From Bacteroidales bacterium (lineage in GTDB: Bacteria; Bacteroidota; Bacteroidia; Bacteroidales; UBA932): a stretch of DNA of 52,991 nt. The stretch is from contig JAEDLE010000008.1 of the NCBI GenBank assembly GCA_016295455.1, forward strand, positions 1 through 52,991. The letters run 5' to 3'. The notes under the pieces are model-generated. The model was not told the origin of the DNA. It saw nothing but the letters and a program-made list of their open reading frames with translations, and ran no database searches. This document shows positions 1 to 8,360 of this stretch, piece by piece (the stretch's first letter is position 1; the number at the start of each line of letters is the position of its first letter). A program made the position numbers and the translations under genes.

Positions 1-731
1 AGCCAGATGTTGCCCTTCTCCGTCTTGCCGAACTTGCTGCCGTCGGACTTGGTGATGAGAGGGCAGGTGAGGGCATATGCCTGCTCGCCGAGGGTGCGGC
101 GTATGAGTTCGGTTCCGGTGGTTATGTTCCCCCACTGGTCCGCGCCCCCGAGCTGGAGCTTCACGCCCTCGTGCTCGTACAGATATAGGAAATCATATCC
201 CTGAAGCAGCTGGTAGCTGAATTCGGTGAAGGACATGCCCTCGGAAGAGTCCCGGCTGAGGCGCTTCTTCACGGAGTCCTTGCTCATCATGTAGTTGACG
301 GTGATGAGCTTGCCGATGTCCCTTGCGAAGTTGATGAAGCTGTAGTCCTTCATCCAGTCGTAGTTGTTGACCAGTTTCGCGCTGTTCGGAGCGTCGGATT
401 CGAAATCCAGGAAACGGCTGAGCTGCTTCCTGATGCCCTCCACGTTGTGGCGGAGGGTCTCCTCGTCGAGGAGGTTTCTCTCGGCTGATTTCATGGACGG
501 GTCGCCGATCATGCCCGTTGCGCCTCCGATGAGGGCGTATGGTTTGTGTCCGCAGTTCTGGAAATGCTTGAGTATCATTACACTCACGAGATGTCCGATG
601 TGCAGGGAGTCTCCCGTCGGGTCTATGCCGACATATGCCGCAGCCGGTCCCTTCAAGAGTTCCTCTTCCGCACCCGGGGTGATGTCGTGAATCATCCCTC
701 TCCATTTCAGTTCTTCCACGAAATTTTTCAT
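1..731 (-). CDS. tyrS: Tyrosyl-tRNA synthetase, 3' part cut by window edge
   Basis: Charges tRNA-Tyr with tyrosine in the cytoplasm (class I aminoacyl-tRNA synthetase). About 243 codons of the N-terminal part are visible, from MKNFVEELKWRG. The class I HIGH-type signature appears as HIGH in DSLHIGHLVS. The tyrosine and ATP site appears as GGADQWGN, and the second signature as KFGKTE, the form used by bacterial TyrS in place of KMSKS. The ATG at 729-731 is chosen because the whole frame from MKNFV matches the family; no longer start is plausible. It is transcribed leftward, divergent from tpiA, with a TAnnTTTG box at 756-763 just upstream. The C-terminal S4-like RNA-binding region lies outside the window. 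Confidence 0.97.
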   Translation of the reverse strand, partial: MKNFVEELKWRGMIHDITPGAEEELLKGPAAAYVGIDPTGDSLHIGHLVSVMILKHFQNCGHKPYALIGGATGMIGDPSMKSAERNLLDEETLRHNVEGIRKQLSRFLDFESDAPNSAKLVNNYDWMKDYSFINFARDIGKLITVNYMMSKDSVKKRLSRDSSEGMSFTEFSYQLLQGYDFLYLYEHEGVKLQLGGADQWGNITTGTELIRRTLGEQAYALTCPLITKSDGSKFGKTEKGNIW

Positions 732-755
732 CTGCTCTATGTTTTTGTCAGTCAG

Positions 756-763
756 CAAAGGTA
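756..763 (-). promoter_or_regulatory. -7 promoter box for tyrS
   Basis: Reads TACCTTTG on the minus strand, a full match to the Bacteroidota -7 consensus TAnnTTTG, 24 bases before the tyrS ATG. I see no TTTG at the -33 spacing, so only half of the promoter is supported. Confidence 0.5.
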
Positions 764-772
764 CGCATTTTA

Positions 773-803
773 TTGTAATATTTCCTTTTAATCCTTAAAT
801 TTG
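773..803 (+). promoter_or_regulatory. Promoter for tpiA
   Basis: TTG at 773-775, 20 bases, then TAAATTTG at 796-803. Both elements and the spacing fit the Bacteroidota sigma-ABfr promoter. It implies a 5' untranslated region of about 100 bases before the tpiA ATG. Confidence 0.6.
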
Positions 804-910
804 TAGGCTTTCGCGAAGTTCGGGGAAAGGCATGGGCGTGAGTCCGGGACCACCCCTTCCGCGGATCGGTAAGTTAGTATTATTAACAGCATAAACATCA
901 TTCATTCAAA

Positions 911-1666
911 ATGAGAAAGCACATTGTAGCAGGTAACTGGAAGATGAACACGACAGTACCTGAGGGCGTAGAGCTCGCAAAAGCAGTAGTGGCAAAGTCA
1001 GCAGAGGTTCCTTCAGACGTGGAACTCATCATCGCAACTCCTTTCACCCATCTTTATCCTGTAAACGAGGTTGTGAAGGGTACCCGTGTGGCACTTTCCG
1101 CAGAGAACTGCGCTGACAAGGCAAAGGGAGCATATACCGGAGAGGTTTCAGTCGACATGCTCAAGTCCACCGGCTGTGAATACACCATACTCGGCCATTC
1201 CGAGCGCCGCCAGTATTACGGTGAGACTGACGAGAAGCTCGTCGAGAAGACAAAGCTCGCCCTTGCGGCAGGACTCAAGGTCATACTCTGCGTAGGCGAG
1301 AACCTCGAGGAGCGCGAGGCAGGCAAGCACTTCGATGTCTGCAACGCCCAGACTGTCAATGTACTCAAGAATTTCAGCGCTGAGGATATGAAGAACGTGG
1401 TGATTGCCTACGAGCCTGTATGGGCCATCGGTACCGGCAAGACCGCGACTTCAGAGCAGGCTGAGGAAATCCACGCCTACATCCGCAAGGTGCTCGCTGA
1501 CATGTTCGGAGCCGGGGTGGCTGACGACGTGACCATACTCTACGGCGGTTCCTGCAAGCCATCCAATGCAAAGGAACTCTTCGCCCAGCCTGATATCGAC
1601 GGCGGTCTCATCGGAGGCGCCGCACTCAAGGCAGAGGACTTCATCGGCATCGCGCTCTCATTCTGA
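911..1666 (+). CDS. tpiA: Triosephosphate isomerase
   Basis: Interconverts dihydroxyacetone phosphate and glyceraldehyde 3-phosphate in glycolysis. The protein is 251 residues, the normal length. Catalytic residues are visible: Lys11 in GNWKMN, His96 in LGHSERR and Glu168 in AYEPVWAIGTG. The phosphate-binding loop is represented by GGSCKP and GLIGGAAL near the C-terminus. Codon use is of the highly expressed kind (mostly ATC for Ile, CGC/CGT for Arg), unlike many neighbours that favour ATA and AGG. It is monocistronic, divergent from tyrS and convergent with the small lipoprotein gene, and a GC-rich hairpin sits just past the stop. Confidence 0.99.
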   Translation: MRKHIVAGNWKMNTTVPEGVELAKAVVAKSAEVPSDVELIIATPFTHLYPVNEVVKGTRVALSAENCADKAKGAYTGEVSVDMLKSTGCEYTILGHSERRQYYGETDEKLVEKTKLALAAGLKVILCVGENLEEREAGKHFDVCNAQTVNVLKNFSAEDMKNVVIAYEPVWAIGTGKTATSEQAEEIHAYIRKVLADMFGAGVADDVTILYGGSCKPSNAKELFAQPDIDGGLIGGAALKAEDFIGIALSF

Positions 1667-1672
1667 TGACCC

Positions 1673-1688
1673 GCGGCCGCAAGGCCGC
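1673..1688. terminator. GC-rich hairpin between convergent genes, possible bidirectional terminator
   Basis: Perfect 6-bp stem GCGGCC/GGCCGC closed by a GCAA tetraloop, squeezed between the tpiA stop and the stop of the convergent lipoprotein gene. There is no clear T-run on either side, so termination is inferred from position and stem stability. Confidence 0.4.
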
Positions 1689-1689
1689 A

Positions 1690-2100
1690 TCATTTCAGGG
1701 CCATCACGCTCACGGCTATCCTGTTCTTGCGGGACCATAGCCATATGCGGCCCTGGGCATCGGTCTTCATGACTTCGAAGGTCAGGTTTCTCCTGTACAT
1801 CATGGAGGAGCCTGACCATTTCAAATCCCCCGTGACCGTCTCTCCTCTTTCTGTCGGAATATGGTCACATTCAAGAATATAGTAGTCTGACATGCTGTCG
1901 TTGTGCACGCGGAATTCCTTACGGGCGGCATTGTATCCCAGCTGCCACCCCAGAGGGTCGAAGCGGTGGACGGTCCGGCCGTCAACTATGAGGCAGGGAT
2001 CCTCCGACTCGAGGAACTCGTCTCCCGGGCGGTCCCTGTCGCAGGATGCCGCAGCGACCGCCAGAAGCAAGACGGTCAGCATATTCAGTACTTTCTTCAT
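1690..2100 (-). CDS. Small conserved lipoprotein, unknown function
   Basis: A 136-residue exported protein. The first 20 residues form a hydrophobic signal ending in AAASC, a clear lipobox, so Cys20 should be lipidated and the protein anchored in the periplasm or outer membrane. The mature part contains GWQLGYNAARKEFRVHND and a C-terminal RIWLWSRKN segment. From memory this pattern recurs in small uncharacterised Bacteroidales lipoproteins; no enzymatic motif is visible. Its ATG overlaps the TGA of the upstream metalloprotease gene by four bases (ATGA), so the two are translationally coupled and probably function in the same process. Confidence 0.85.
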   Translation of the reverse strand: MKKVLNMLTVLLLAVAAASCDRDRPGDEFLESEDPCLIVDGRTVHRFDPLGWQLGYNAARKEFRVHNDSMSDYYILECDHIPTERGETVTGDLKWSGSSMMYRRNLTFEVMKTDAQGRIWLWSRKNRIAVSVMALK

Positions 2101-4271
2101 CTTACCCTTATTTCTTTCCTGATTACGTCCGCGCTTCCGTCTCCATGGGTCACCACCGCCTTGAGCACGCCCGAGCCGTTGACGTGATAGTAGCCGTCAG
2201 GCCCCGTGCCGATGAGGGTCCCGCCCATATACCACTTCACTGATTTGACGTCCGTTCCGGCATTGAACACCCTCAGGGGCAGTCTTGCGTCCTCAGGGAA
2301 GGAAGAATCCTCATTCCTTGAGACATTGTTCAGGAATATGAACGGATGTCCGTCATACATACGCTTGGTCGTGAAGTCCACCGTCGCCTCCGTGCCGGGC
2401 ACCCCGTCCAGCCTGAAGGATATGCTTACCCTGTAGGAGGATGCGGGCTGCAGGCCTTCGAGGGTGAAGGCATACTTCCCGTCAGCATATGGCTTCACCA
2501 GGACTTCGTTCTCTTCGCCTCCGGCCAGACTCCAGCACAGTTTGGCATCTCCCCCATATGACGGGTCTCCGGCGGCCCAGCTGATTATGGCAGCGTCCTG
2601 GAAAATGTCGGTGTCGCCCAGCACCACGTCCGGCACCTCCCGGCCCTGGTTTTCTATGACTTTGAAGCGGATCTTGTCCCCGTCGATACGTATGTCGGTG
2701 ATGAAAAGCGGGGAAGGGGTTCCGTCGTTGAATACGAAAGGCGGGTTGCTCGCTACCGTGAAGGATGAGGAGTTCACTCCGTCGAAAAACACCTGGGACA
2801 CGTTGCCCTTGAGCCTGCCCCTGGAGTCATATGCGCTCAGGCCGGAAGTGGCGCTAATCATTGCCGCACACTGTTTTTCCGGCCTGCAGTTCACTTCGTT
2901 GTATGTCCACCTTTCCGCGGCGCTGCATACCTTGCCCAGCCAGTCTGAATGTCCTGCCGGATTTCCGGACCTGTCCACATGATAGACCAGCAGGCCCCTG
3001 CCGCCCATATGCCGGTCCCAGCCTTCACCATTCCTGAATTCGAAGAGGTAATACTCTCCTTCATTCCCGCTTTCCAGCTTCAGGTAGCGCCTGTTCACGC
3101 CTATGTCTTCGAGCAGGTATTCGCCCTTTTCAAGAGGTTCGGCATGCCCAAGTCCCATGCTGTCATAGTCCACGGCACAGTAGTGGGGAGGAGTGTTGCA
3201 CTCGTTGTTCATGCTGCCTCCGTCCATCAGGGCAGTCGTGTACCAGAGTCCGTTGCCATATCCCCCGCTTCCGGCGTAGTCCGTGTCGTACATGTCCATA
3301 AGTCCGAGGACGTGGCTGTATTCGTGGCAGAAGGTGCCGATTGATGTGAATCTGAACTCGCCGTCTTCACAGAGTCGCTGCTCGGTGGAGATGGCGTAGC
3401 TGTCTATGATTTTCCCGCCTATCGCAAGGCCTTTGAACTGGGTAAGACTGATGTAGTGTGCGTGTGACCATACACAGTCATCCCCGCCTCCGTCGGCTTC
3501 GTCCCGGCCTGCCACGAAGATGAAGACATTGTCCACCTTCCCGTCGCCGTCATCGTCGCAGAGGGAAAAGTCGAATCCTGCCTCCGCGGCAAGCCGGCAG
3601 GCCTCCGCAACTGCAGCTGCGGCATTCTTGTCATTCCCCGAGGCATCATTCCCGAAATACGAAGCCATAGTCCCGCTGAGGGTTACGACTTCGCTTATCT
3701 CATAGCTCAGTTCGAAATCATCTCTCAGCTGCTCCCTGAAATAGTCGTCCGCCGAACCGGTAGCGCCGTCCCTGCCGTACCCGGGAAGAGTCACCATATT
3801 CACGAAATCCTCCCGCGGATATGTCATCCTGACGTCCTGGAAATCAGCGAGAATGATGGCGCAATGCCTTTTCTTCGGTCCCTGCTCCGCATCTTTTGCG
3901 GAGAAGAGCCTCATCCTCAACTGCTCGACCGAAGACCTTCTTTCTCTTGAATATGCCGACGCGGGCGCTTCCCCCAAACTGGCCGAGAGTATGTGCGCCG
4001 GGGCGAAGTCCCCGACCCTGCAGTTGCTCCTTTCCCTGCTTCCGTCAGCCAGGACTGCGCTGTAGCACCAGTAGCCCTCGGAATCGGTCTCTATCAGATG
4101 TCCCTGGATATCCCTTACGCTATGGCTGTACTCGTCTCCGCATATGACTGCTGAGAACAGGCTCCCGTCGGGTTGCCTGAGCGTGACTGTTCTGTTTACG
4201 GGCCTGGCATCCAACAGGATACAGCAGAGCGCCGCAAACAGGGAAAGGCATATTGACTTCCGGCTGAGCAT
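2097..4271 (-). CDS. Secreted M6-type zinc metalloprotease
   Basis: An exported peptidase of 724 residues if translation starts at the ATG at 4269-4271. The frame could be extended ten codons to a GTG at 4301, but the ATG gives a clean signal peptide (MLSRKSICLSLFAALCC). The zinc-binding HExxH appears as HEYSH at residues 316-320, followed by GLMDMYD, typical of the M6 (immune inhibitor A-like) family. An acidic calcium-type loop DDDGDGKVDNVF sits near residue 240. The region after about residue 540 looks like two beta-sandwich (fibronectin-like) modules, which usually bind substrate or mediate sorting. It is co-transcribed with the coupled small lipoprotein. A terminator of the preceding gene lies only about 50 bases upstream, so the promoter must be packed into that gap. 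Confidence 0.9.
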   Translation of the reverse strand: MLSRKSICLSLFAALCCILLDARPVNRTVTLRQPDGSLFSAVICGDEYSHSVRDIQGHLIETDSEGYWCYSAVLADGSRERSNCRVGDFAPAHILSASLGEAPASAYSRERRSSVEQLRMRLFSAKDAEQGPKKRHCAIILADFQDVRMTYPREDFVNMVTLPGYGRDGATGSADDYFREQLRDDFELSYEISEVVTLSGTMASYFGNDASGNDKNAAAAVAEACRLAAEAGFDFSLCDDDGDGKVDNVFIFVAGRDEADGGGDDCVWSHAHYISLTQFKGLAIGGKIIDSYAISTEQRLCEDGEFRFTSIGTFCHEYSHVLGLMDMYDTDYAGSGGYGNGLWYTTALMDGGSMNNECNTPPHYCAVDYDSMGLGHAEPLEKGEYLLEDIGVNRRYLKLESGNEGEYYLFEFRNGEGWDRHMGGRGLLVYHVDRSGNPAGHSDWLGKVCSAAERWTYNEVNCRPEKQCAAMISATSGLSAYDSRGRLKGNVSQVFFDGVNSSSFTVASNPPFVFNDGTPSPLFITDIRIDGDKIRFKVIENQGREVPDVVLGDTDIFQDAAIISWAAGDPSYGGDAKLCWSLAGGEENEVLVKPYADGKYAFTLEGLQPASSYRVSISFRLDGVPGTEATVDFTTKRMYDGHPFIFLNNVSRNEDSSFPEDARLPLRVFNAGTDVKSVKWYMGGTLIGTGPDGYYHVNGSGVLKAVVTHGDGSADVIRKEIRVR

Positions 4272-4323
4272 AGCGTCTGCAAAATACGAAAAAAACCGCA
4301 CACTTGGAAAGAGCGGAGCGGGA

Positions 4324-4366
4324 TAAAAAAGTGCGGCCCCGGAAAATCACTTCCCGGAAGCCGCAT
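4324..4366 (-). terminator. Rho-independent terminator of the histone H1-like gene
   Basis: Read on the minus strand: hairpin with outer stem TGCGGC/GCCGCA and inner stem CCGG/CCGG, followed by CTTTTTT. It lies downstream of the histone-like gene and directly before the M6 peptidase promoter region. Confidence 0.75.
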
Positions 4367-4451
4367 ATAGACGTGTACTAAAACCTAAACCTGCCTTATA
4401 GATGCAAGTTCCTCCCGAAACGTTGCACAGGATTCGGGTTTTCGTTGAAAA

Positions 4452-4625
4452 TTATTTTGCGGCATCAACTGATGCCTTCCTGAAATCTTTGAGGTCCTTC
4501 ATCAGTGCGAGGGCTGCCTTGCGTGCGCGTGCGCCTGCCGCCTTGTTACCTTTCTCCAGCTGAGCATCGGCATTGACGATGAACTCCTGGTACTCTGCCT
4601 TGATCTTTTCAACAAGTTCTTTCAT
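4452..4625 (-). CDS. Histone H1-like DNA-associated protein
   Basis: A 57-residue basic, helical protein starting MKELVEKIKAEYQEF and ending RKASVDAAK. It contains the run EKGNKAAGARARKAALAL, which I recognise as the pattern of the Hc1/histone H1-like family widespread in Bacteroidota. The likely role is nonspecific DNA binding in the nucleoid; this is inferred from family and charge, not shown by a motif. It is a single-gene unit with a good promoter (4671-4701) and its own strong terminator (4324-4366), consistent with high, independent expression. It is short and would be missed by a 60-residue cutoff. Confidence 0.88.
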   Translation of the reverse strand: MKELVEKIKAEYQEFIVNADAQLEKGNKAAGARARKAALALMKDLKDFRKASVDAAK

Positions 4626-4670
4626 GATTCAATATTATTATATTAGACAATAATTCCAAGCGTGGATAAC

Positions 4671-4701
4671 GCAAGATATGAAAATGTAATGAAAAAACAA
4701 A
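4671..4701 (-). promoter_or_regulatory. Promoter for the histone H1-like gene
   Basis: On the minus strand TTTG, 19 bases, then TATCTTGC. The -33 element and spacing are canonical, while the -7 box deviates at its last two positions. It would give a leader of about 40 bases. Confidence 0.5.
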
Positions 4702-4744
4702 CAAAAGATCCTGAAAAGCGCAGTGTGACCGACAAATCAGGATG

Positions 4745-5323
4745 TTATACCTGTTTTGAGTTGAAAGAATTCATGGCCCGGTCAGGGCCGGCCAGCACGA
4801 AATCCTTGACACCTGCGATGACTTTGTCAGCCAACTCGGGCATCTTCGCGAGCTGCTCCGCATCCAGTCTTCCAAGTACGTAGTCCACCTGTCCTCCGTT
4901 CCTGAATTCATTGCCTATGCCCATCCTGATCCTGCAGTAATCCTGGGAGCCGAGCAGATCCTGGATGTTCTTAAGCCCGTTGTGTCCACCGTCACTGCCC
5001 TTCTTTCTCATTCTCAGGGAGCCGAAAGGCAGGTTCAGGTCGTCGCAGATTACGATTATGCTGCTTATCGGGATGTCCAGCCTGTTCATCCAGTATCTCA
5101 CGGCATTTCCGCTGAGATTCATGTATGTGGAAGGCTTCAGGAGGGTGATTTTCCTTCCTTTGACACTGATTTCCGCAACGTCCCCGTACCGTTCGGTGGA
5201 AAAAGAAGTATTGGATGCCTGAGCCCAGGCATCCAATACCATAAATCCCATATTATGTCTGGTGAAGGCGTATTCGGAACCGATGTTGCCGAGTCCGGCA
5301 ACCAGATAGTTCATTCCGGCCAT
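4745..5323 (-). CDS. pth: Peptidyl-tRNA hydrolase
   Basis: Releases tRNA from prematurely dissociated peptidyl-tRNA. The protein is 192 residues, the normal size. Family signatures are GLGNIGSEYAFTRHNMGF with the substrate-clamping Asn13 and the catalytic His23, and ICDDLNLPFG carrying the catalytic Asp. The start could be Met1 or Met4 (MNYLVAGLGN), differing by three codons. It lies 14 bases after rplY on the same strand; the rplY-pth pair is a long-known conserved bacterial neighbourhood, so both are probably read from the rplY promoter. Confidence 0.98.
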   Translation of the reverse strand: MAGMNYLVAGLGNIGSEYAFTRHNMGFMVLDAWAQASNTSFSTERYGDVAEISVKGRKITLLKPSTYMNLSGNAVRYWMNRLDIPISSIIVICDDLNLPFGSLRMRKKGSDGGHNGLKNIQDLLGSQDYCRIRMGIGNEFRNGGQVDYVLGRLDAEQLAKMPELADKVIAGVKDFVLAGPDRAMNSFNSKQV

Positions 5324-5337
5324 TTCAGAGACTCATC

Positions 5338-5898
5338 CTACTTTGAAGATGCGCGGGTAGCCTTGACACCGCACATGATGGTGTCCTTCGGGGTGAGGAT
5401 GGAGATGTTGTCGTAGTGCAGGTCGCCTGCCACGATTACCTTGCCGATCTCGAGTTCGGTGATGTCGATGTTCACTGAATCAGGAAGGTCCTTCATCATC
5501 GCGCTGATGCGGAGTTCCCTCTCCCTCTTGACGAACTTACCACCCTTCTGTACGCCGACAGCGTGACCGGATATGGTTACAGGAACTTTTATGGCCACAG
5601 GCTTTTCCTCATTCACTGCGAAGAAGTCCACGTGGAGGCAGTTGTCAGTCACCGGATGGAACTGAAGCTCGTGTACGATTGCAGTCTGCTTTGTGCCGTC
5701 GCTGAGCACGAGGTCAACGATGTATGATGCCGGAGTGTTGATGAGGGCGTTGAGTTCCTTCTCGGTCACTGTGAAGAGCTTGCTCTGCACGCCATTGCCA
5801 TAGAGGTTGCAAGGAACGAGACCCTGCTTGCGGAAAGCCTTGATGGTCGCTTTGTTACCTGCTTCGCGAACCTGGCCTTTCAATTCGAAATGCTTCAT
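5338..5898 (-). CDS. rplY: 50S ribosomal protein L25 (Ctc/TL5 type)
   Basis: Binds 5S rRNA in the large ribosomal subunit. At 186 residues it is the long, two-domain CTC form: an N-terminal 5S-binding domain (residues 1 to about 95) and a C-terminal beta domain (about 96-186) containing the VPVTISGHAVGVQKGG segment typical of this family. The start MKHFELKG is preceded by an A-rich AAACAAAAACAAA stretch, a usual translation-initiation context in this phylum. It heads an operon with pth, and a perfect hairpin lies in its leader (5927-5945). Confidence 0.97.
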   Translation of the reverse strand: MKHFELKGQVREAGNKATIKAFRKQGLVPCNLYGNGVQSKLFTVTEKELNALINTPASYIVDLVLSDGTKQTAIVHELQFHPVTDNCLHVDFFAVNEEKPVAIKVPVTISGHAVGVQKGGKFVKRERELRISAMMKDLPDSVNIDITELEIGKVIVAGDLHYDNISILTPKDTIMCGVKATRASSK

Positions 5899-5926
5899 TT
5901 TGTTTTTGTTTGAAATGTGTTACTCA

Positions 5927-5945
5927 GTCTGTGGGTTCCACAGAC
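5927..5945 (-). promoter_or_regulatory. Perfect hairpin in the rplY leader
   Basis: Stem GTCTGTGG/CCACAGAC (8 bp, no mismatch) with a 3-base loop, about 29 bases before the rplY ATG and inside the transcript predicted from the promoter at 5986-6016. Position suggests a translational or autogenous control element for L25. Confidence 0.5.
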
Positions 5946-5985
5946 CCCATTGCACCAAAAGCCTGCGCTTTTATGAAAATGCCCG

Positions 5986-6016
5986 CAAAGATAGTGATTT
6001 TTCCGCCACTTGCAAA
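5986..6016 (-). promoter_or_regulatory. Promoter for rplY-pth
   Basis: On the minus strand TTTG, exactly 19 bases, then TATCTTTG. Both elements match consensus; this is the best promoter in the window. The predicted leader is about 80 bases. Confidence 0.75.
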
Positions 6017-6035
6017 ATTCCCGGGCAGAAAGTCC

Positions 6036-7343
6036 TTACTCGACAAGGCCTGTGGCCTCGTTCCAGCTCAGGGTTTTGTAATAGTTGTTCAGATACTGGC
6101 TGCCGTTGGCAGGCAGGTACATGCTCAGACCGGAATGGCAGTTTATCGGCACTCCGAAAAAGTTGGGGGTCGCTGCCTTGTACACCACGCATTCATCTAT
6201 GGCCTGTTTGAGGGCAACAAGGTCTTCCTCATCGCCCCCGACCTGTGCAATTACCTTGGCGACAATGTCGTAAAGGTCATAGTGCCAATGCTTTGAGCTG
6301 TCATAAAAGTACTCCTGCACCTTGGTCGGATCCATAATCATGAACCATGGACTGTACTTGTCGAAGAGTTCCTGGCACACGGCGGTAAGATTTCCGAGTT
6401 TCCTGCAGTCCACGAAGGATATGGTGGCGGAACGCTCCTGTCCGCTCTTTCTGTCATATGTATCGAAAAAATCCTCGCACACCTTCTGTGGTGCCGCCGG
6501 GCTTTCGAGAAGCAGCCTGGAGACAACGGTGGAGTAGTCGAATCCGTCTGCGAGCACCTCCGCCTGGGAAAAACCAACATAGTCAGCCGTGTTCCTCAAG
6601 GCATATGCAACCTCGACTCCGCCCATCAGGCAGGCATCGAAGAGCAGGTAGTCCAGATGCATCGGAATCGCTGCGGCAAAACCGTCTATCTCCATCTCCC
6701 TTGTGTATTTCTTGCCGTTCTTGAGCACCACTTCCTGTCCCACGGTTCTCACCGCAGGAAGAGAAGGATCCCTTTCAACTTCGTAGTATGGAGTGAGTTC
6801 GCCTCCGTTCCTTCTCCTGCCGCTAACCGAAGCATTCCCGTTCTCGAATGCGGACGGGTTGGAGAAATATCCTTCCGGCAGCCATCCCGTCGCATGGGAC
6901 GAGAAAATCATACCGTAACTCTTGGAAGGGAATTCGTCTCCGACATATTCCAGCATCTTCCTGAGAGTCTGCACATCCGCCATCACGGTACCGGCAGGCA
7001 GCTTCATCAAGGTGTCCACGACTATCTCGTTCTTCCTGCCCTTCCTGCTTATACGCACCAGGCTGGGCTCAGTCTGCTCGCCGTAGTCATTGTACCTCGA
7101 GCAGAACTTGCTTGCCACCAGCAGCACCTCCTCGCTCTTGTAGGATGGAATGTATCCGGTCTGAAGTTCTTCAATGTCGGACTTGATATAGTTGTTCAGG
7201 CTGTTGAAGGCAGAGGCGTAAAGTACGAGCACCCTGTCATAGTCTCCGCTGTGGGGTTTGTCCTCAGGACGGCATCCCACAACAAACATTACGGTCGCGA
7301 GCAGGGATGCACGCAGCCATATTCTTTTCCATAAGTTTGTCAT
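6036..7343 (-). CDS. Clostripain-family (C11) cysteine peptidase, lipoprotein
   Basis: A 435-residue surface or periplasmic peptidase. The N-terminal signal ends in VVGC, making Cys24 a lipidation site. The catalytic dyad of family C11 is visible as His150 in FSSHATGW and Cys238 in LLFDACLMGG. Family members cleave after basic residues and often self-process; here the basic stretch SGRRRNGG (about 174-181) lies between the two catalytic residues, a possible self-cleavage loop (inference). It is monocistronic, divergent from the acyltransferase gene. A TATATTTG box ends five bases before the ATG, leaving no room for a leader. Confidence 0.93.
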   Translation of the reverse strand: MTNLWKRIWLRASLLATVMFVVGCRPEDKPHSGDYDRVLVLYASAFNSLNNYIKSDIEELQTGYIPSYKSEEVLLVASKFCSRYNDYGEQTEPSLVRISRKGRKNEIVVDTLMKLPAGTVMADVQTLRKMLEYVGDEFPSKSYGMIFSSHATGWLPEGYFSNPSAFENGNASVSGRRRNGGELTPYYEVERDPSLPAVRTVGQEVVLKNGKKYTREMEIDGFAAAIPMHLDYLLFDACLMGGVEVAYALRNTADYVGFSQAEVLADGFDYSTVVSRLLLESPAAPQKVCEDFFDTYDRKSGQERSATISFVDCRKLGNLTAVCQELFDKYSPWFMIMDPTKVQEYFYDSSKHWHYDLYDIVAKVIAQVGGDEEDLVALKQAIDECVVYKAATPNFFGVPINCHSGLSMYLPANGSQYLNNYYKTLSWNEATGLVE

Positions 7344-7348
7344 AGGTG

Positions 7349-7356
7349 CAAATATA
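7349..7356 (-). promoter_or_regulatory. -7 box for the C11 peptidase, five bases from the start codon
   Basis: TATATTTG on the minus strand, then CACCT, then the ATG. The transcript would start at or next to the start codon. No -33 element recognised. Confidence 0.5.
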
Positions 7357-7368
7357 GCTTTTTTTGCG

Positions 7369-7376
7369 TAACTTTG
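7369..7376 (+). promoter_or_regulatory. -7 box for the acyltransferase operon
   Basis: TAACTTTG on the plus strand, 43 bases before the ATG at 7420 and only 12 bases from the oppositely oriented C11 box, so the two divergent promoters overlap and should compete. No -33 element recognised. Confidence 0.45.
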
Positions 7377-7419
7377 GCAGGCTTTCGCCCGAGTGGGCGC
7401 AATTCAAAACTGTCTCTCA

Positions 7420-8346
7420 ATGGGAAGAAACATATGGGCATATGACAGGATGTATGACATATGCCGCTATTACGTAGATTTCTGCACGAGGACCCAGTTC
7501 TCGTCCGTCAGGATGCAGGGACTGGAGAACATCCCCTCCTCAGGAGCGGTAATACTCGCCCCGAATCACTGCGCGGCCCTTATGGATCCTCTGCTCATAC
7601 TGCTGACCAGGCACGGTTCCATAGGCTTCGGAGCCCGATCCGACATATTCTCGAATCCCAAGGTGGCGCGTTTCCTGAATTTCCTCAGGATATTGCCGAT
7701 GGCCCGCGAGCGCAACGGCCTGCGCGAGGTGGCGAAAAATTTCGAGACCATAGGGGACATAATCGAGTGTCTCAGGCACGAGGTTCCCTTCTGCATGTAC
7801 AGCGAGGGTATGCACAGGGCGGAGAAGGGCCTGCTTCCGATAAAGAAAGGCATATTCAAGATAGCCAGGAAGGCGGCGGAGGAGTTGGAAAAGCCGGTGT
7901 ATGTGGTCCCGATAGGCGTGGACTACGAGTATTTCTTCCGCATTCAGGGCAGGGTGTCGATGAAAGTGGGAAAGCCTATCGACGTCCGGGCGTATTTCGA
8001 GGAACACAAGGAAGACAGCGAGGCCTCGACTTATGCATCCCTCTGCGACAGGCTGCATTCGGACATACTCGACCTGCTCGACAACATCCCCGAGCGCAGG
8101 CACGACCTGAGGTTCCCCAGAGCGCTGCTTGCCCTTGTGCTGTTTCCGCTGTGGCTGCTGTTCACAGCCCTTTCCGTTACGATATGGCTTCCTGCGGAGC
8201 TGGTACTCTGCCGTTTCCGGGACAAGGCCTGGACCAATACGGTCTACTTTGCCCTCCGCTTCTTCCAGCCCCTGTTCTGGCCGTTCATGGCGGCTTCGGG
8301 CTACCTGACGAACTATATCAGCAACCTGATAGACGACCTCAAGTAA
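7420..8346 (+). CDS. PlsC-like lysophospholipid/glycerol-phosphate acyltransferase, membrane protein
   Basis: A 308-residue enzyme that should transfer an acyl chain to a glycerolipid or similar acceptor. Motif I is NHCAALMDP (an H-X5-D spacing, as in the glycerol-phosphate acyltransferase branch), motif II lies near FGARSDIF, and motif III is YSEGMHRAEKGLLPIKKG. Two hydrophobic segments (residues about 228-260 and 270-300) anchor the C-terminus in the inner membrane. The ATG at 7420 is preferred to the GTG at 7393, because the latter adds residues with no family resemblance. It is followed after 14 bases by the DPP III gene and probably co-transcribed with it. Confidence 0.88.
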   Translation: MGRNIWAYDRMYDICRYYVDFCTRTQFSSVRMQGLENIPSSGAVILAPNHCAALMDPLLILLTRHGSIGFGARSDIFSNPKVARFLNFLRILPMARERNGLREVAKNFETIGDIIECLRHEVPFCMYSEGMHRAEKGLLPIKKGIFKIARKAAEELEKPVYVVPIGVDYEYFFRIQGRVSMKVGKPIDVRAYFEEHKEDSEASTYASLCDRLHSDILDLLDNIPERRHDLRFPRALLALVLFPLWLLFTALSVTIWLPAELVLCRFRDKAWTNTVYFALRFFQPLFWPFMAASGYLTNYISNLIDDLK

Positions 8347-8360
8347 TCTTCAAACTTAAT

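Noticed and set aside
7461..8360. 300-codon upstream extension of the DPP III frame
   Set aside because: It overlaps the acyltransferase in another frame and lacks similarity, while a lipoprotein signal begins at 8361.
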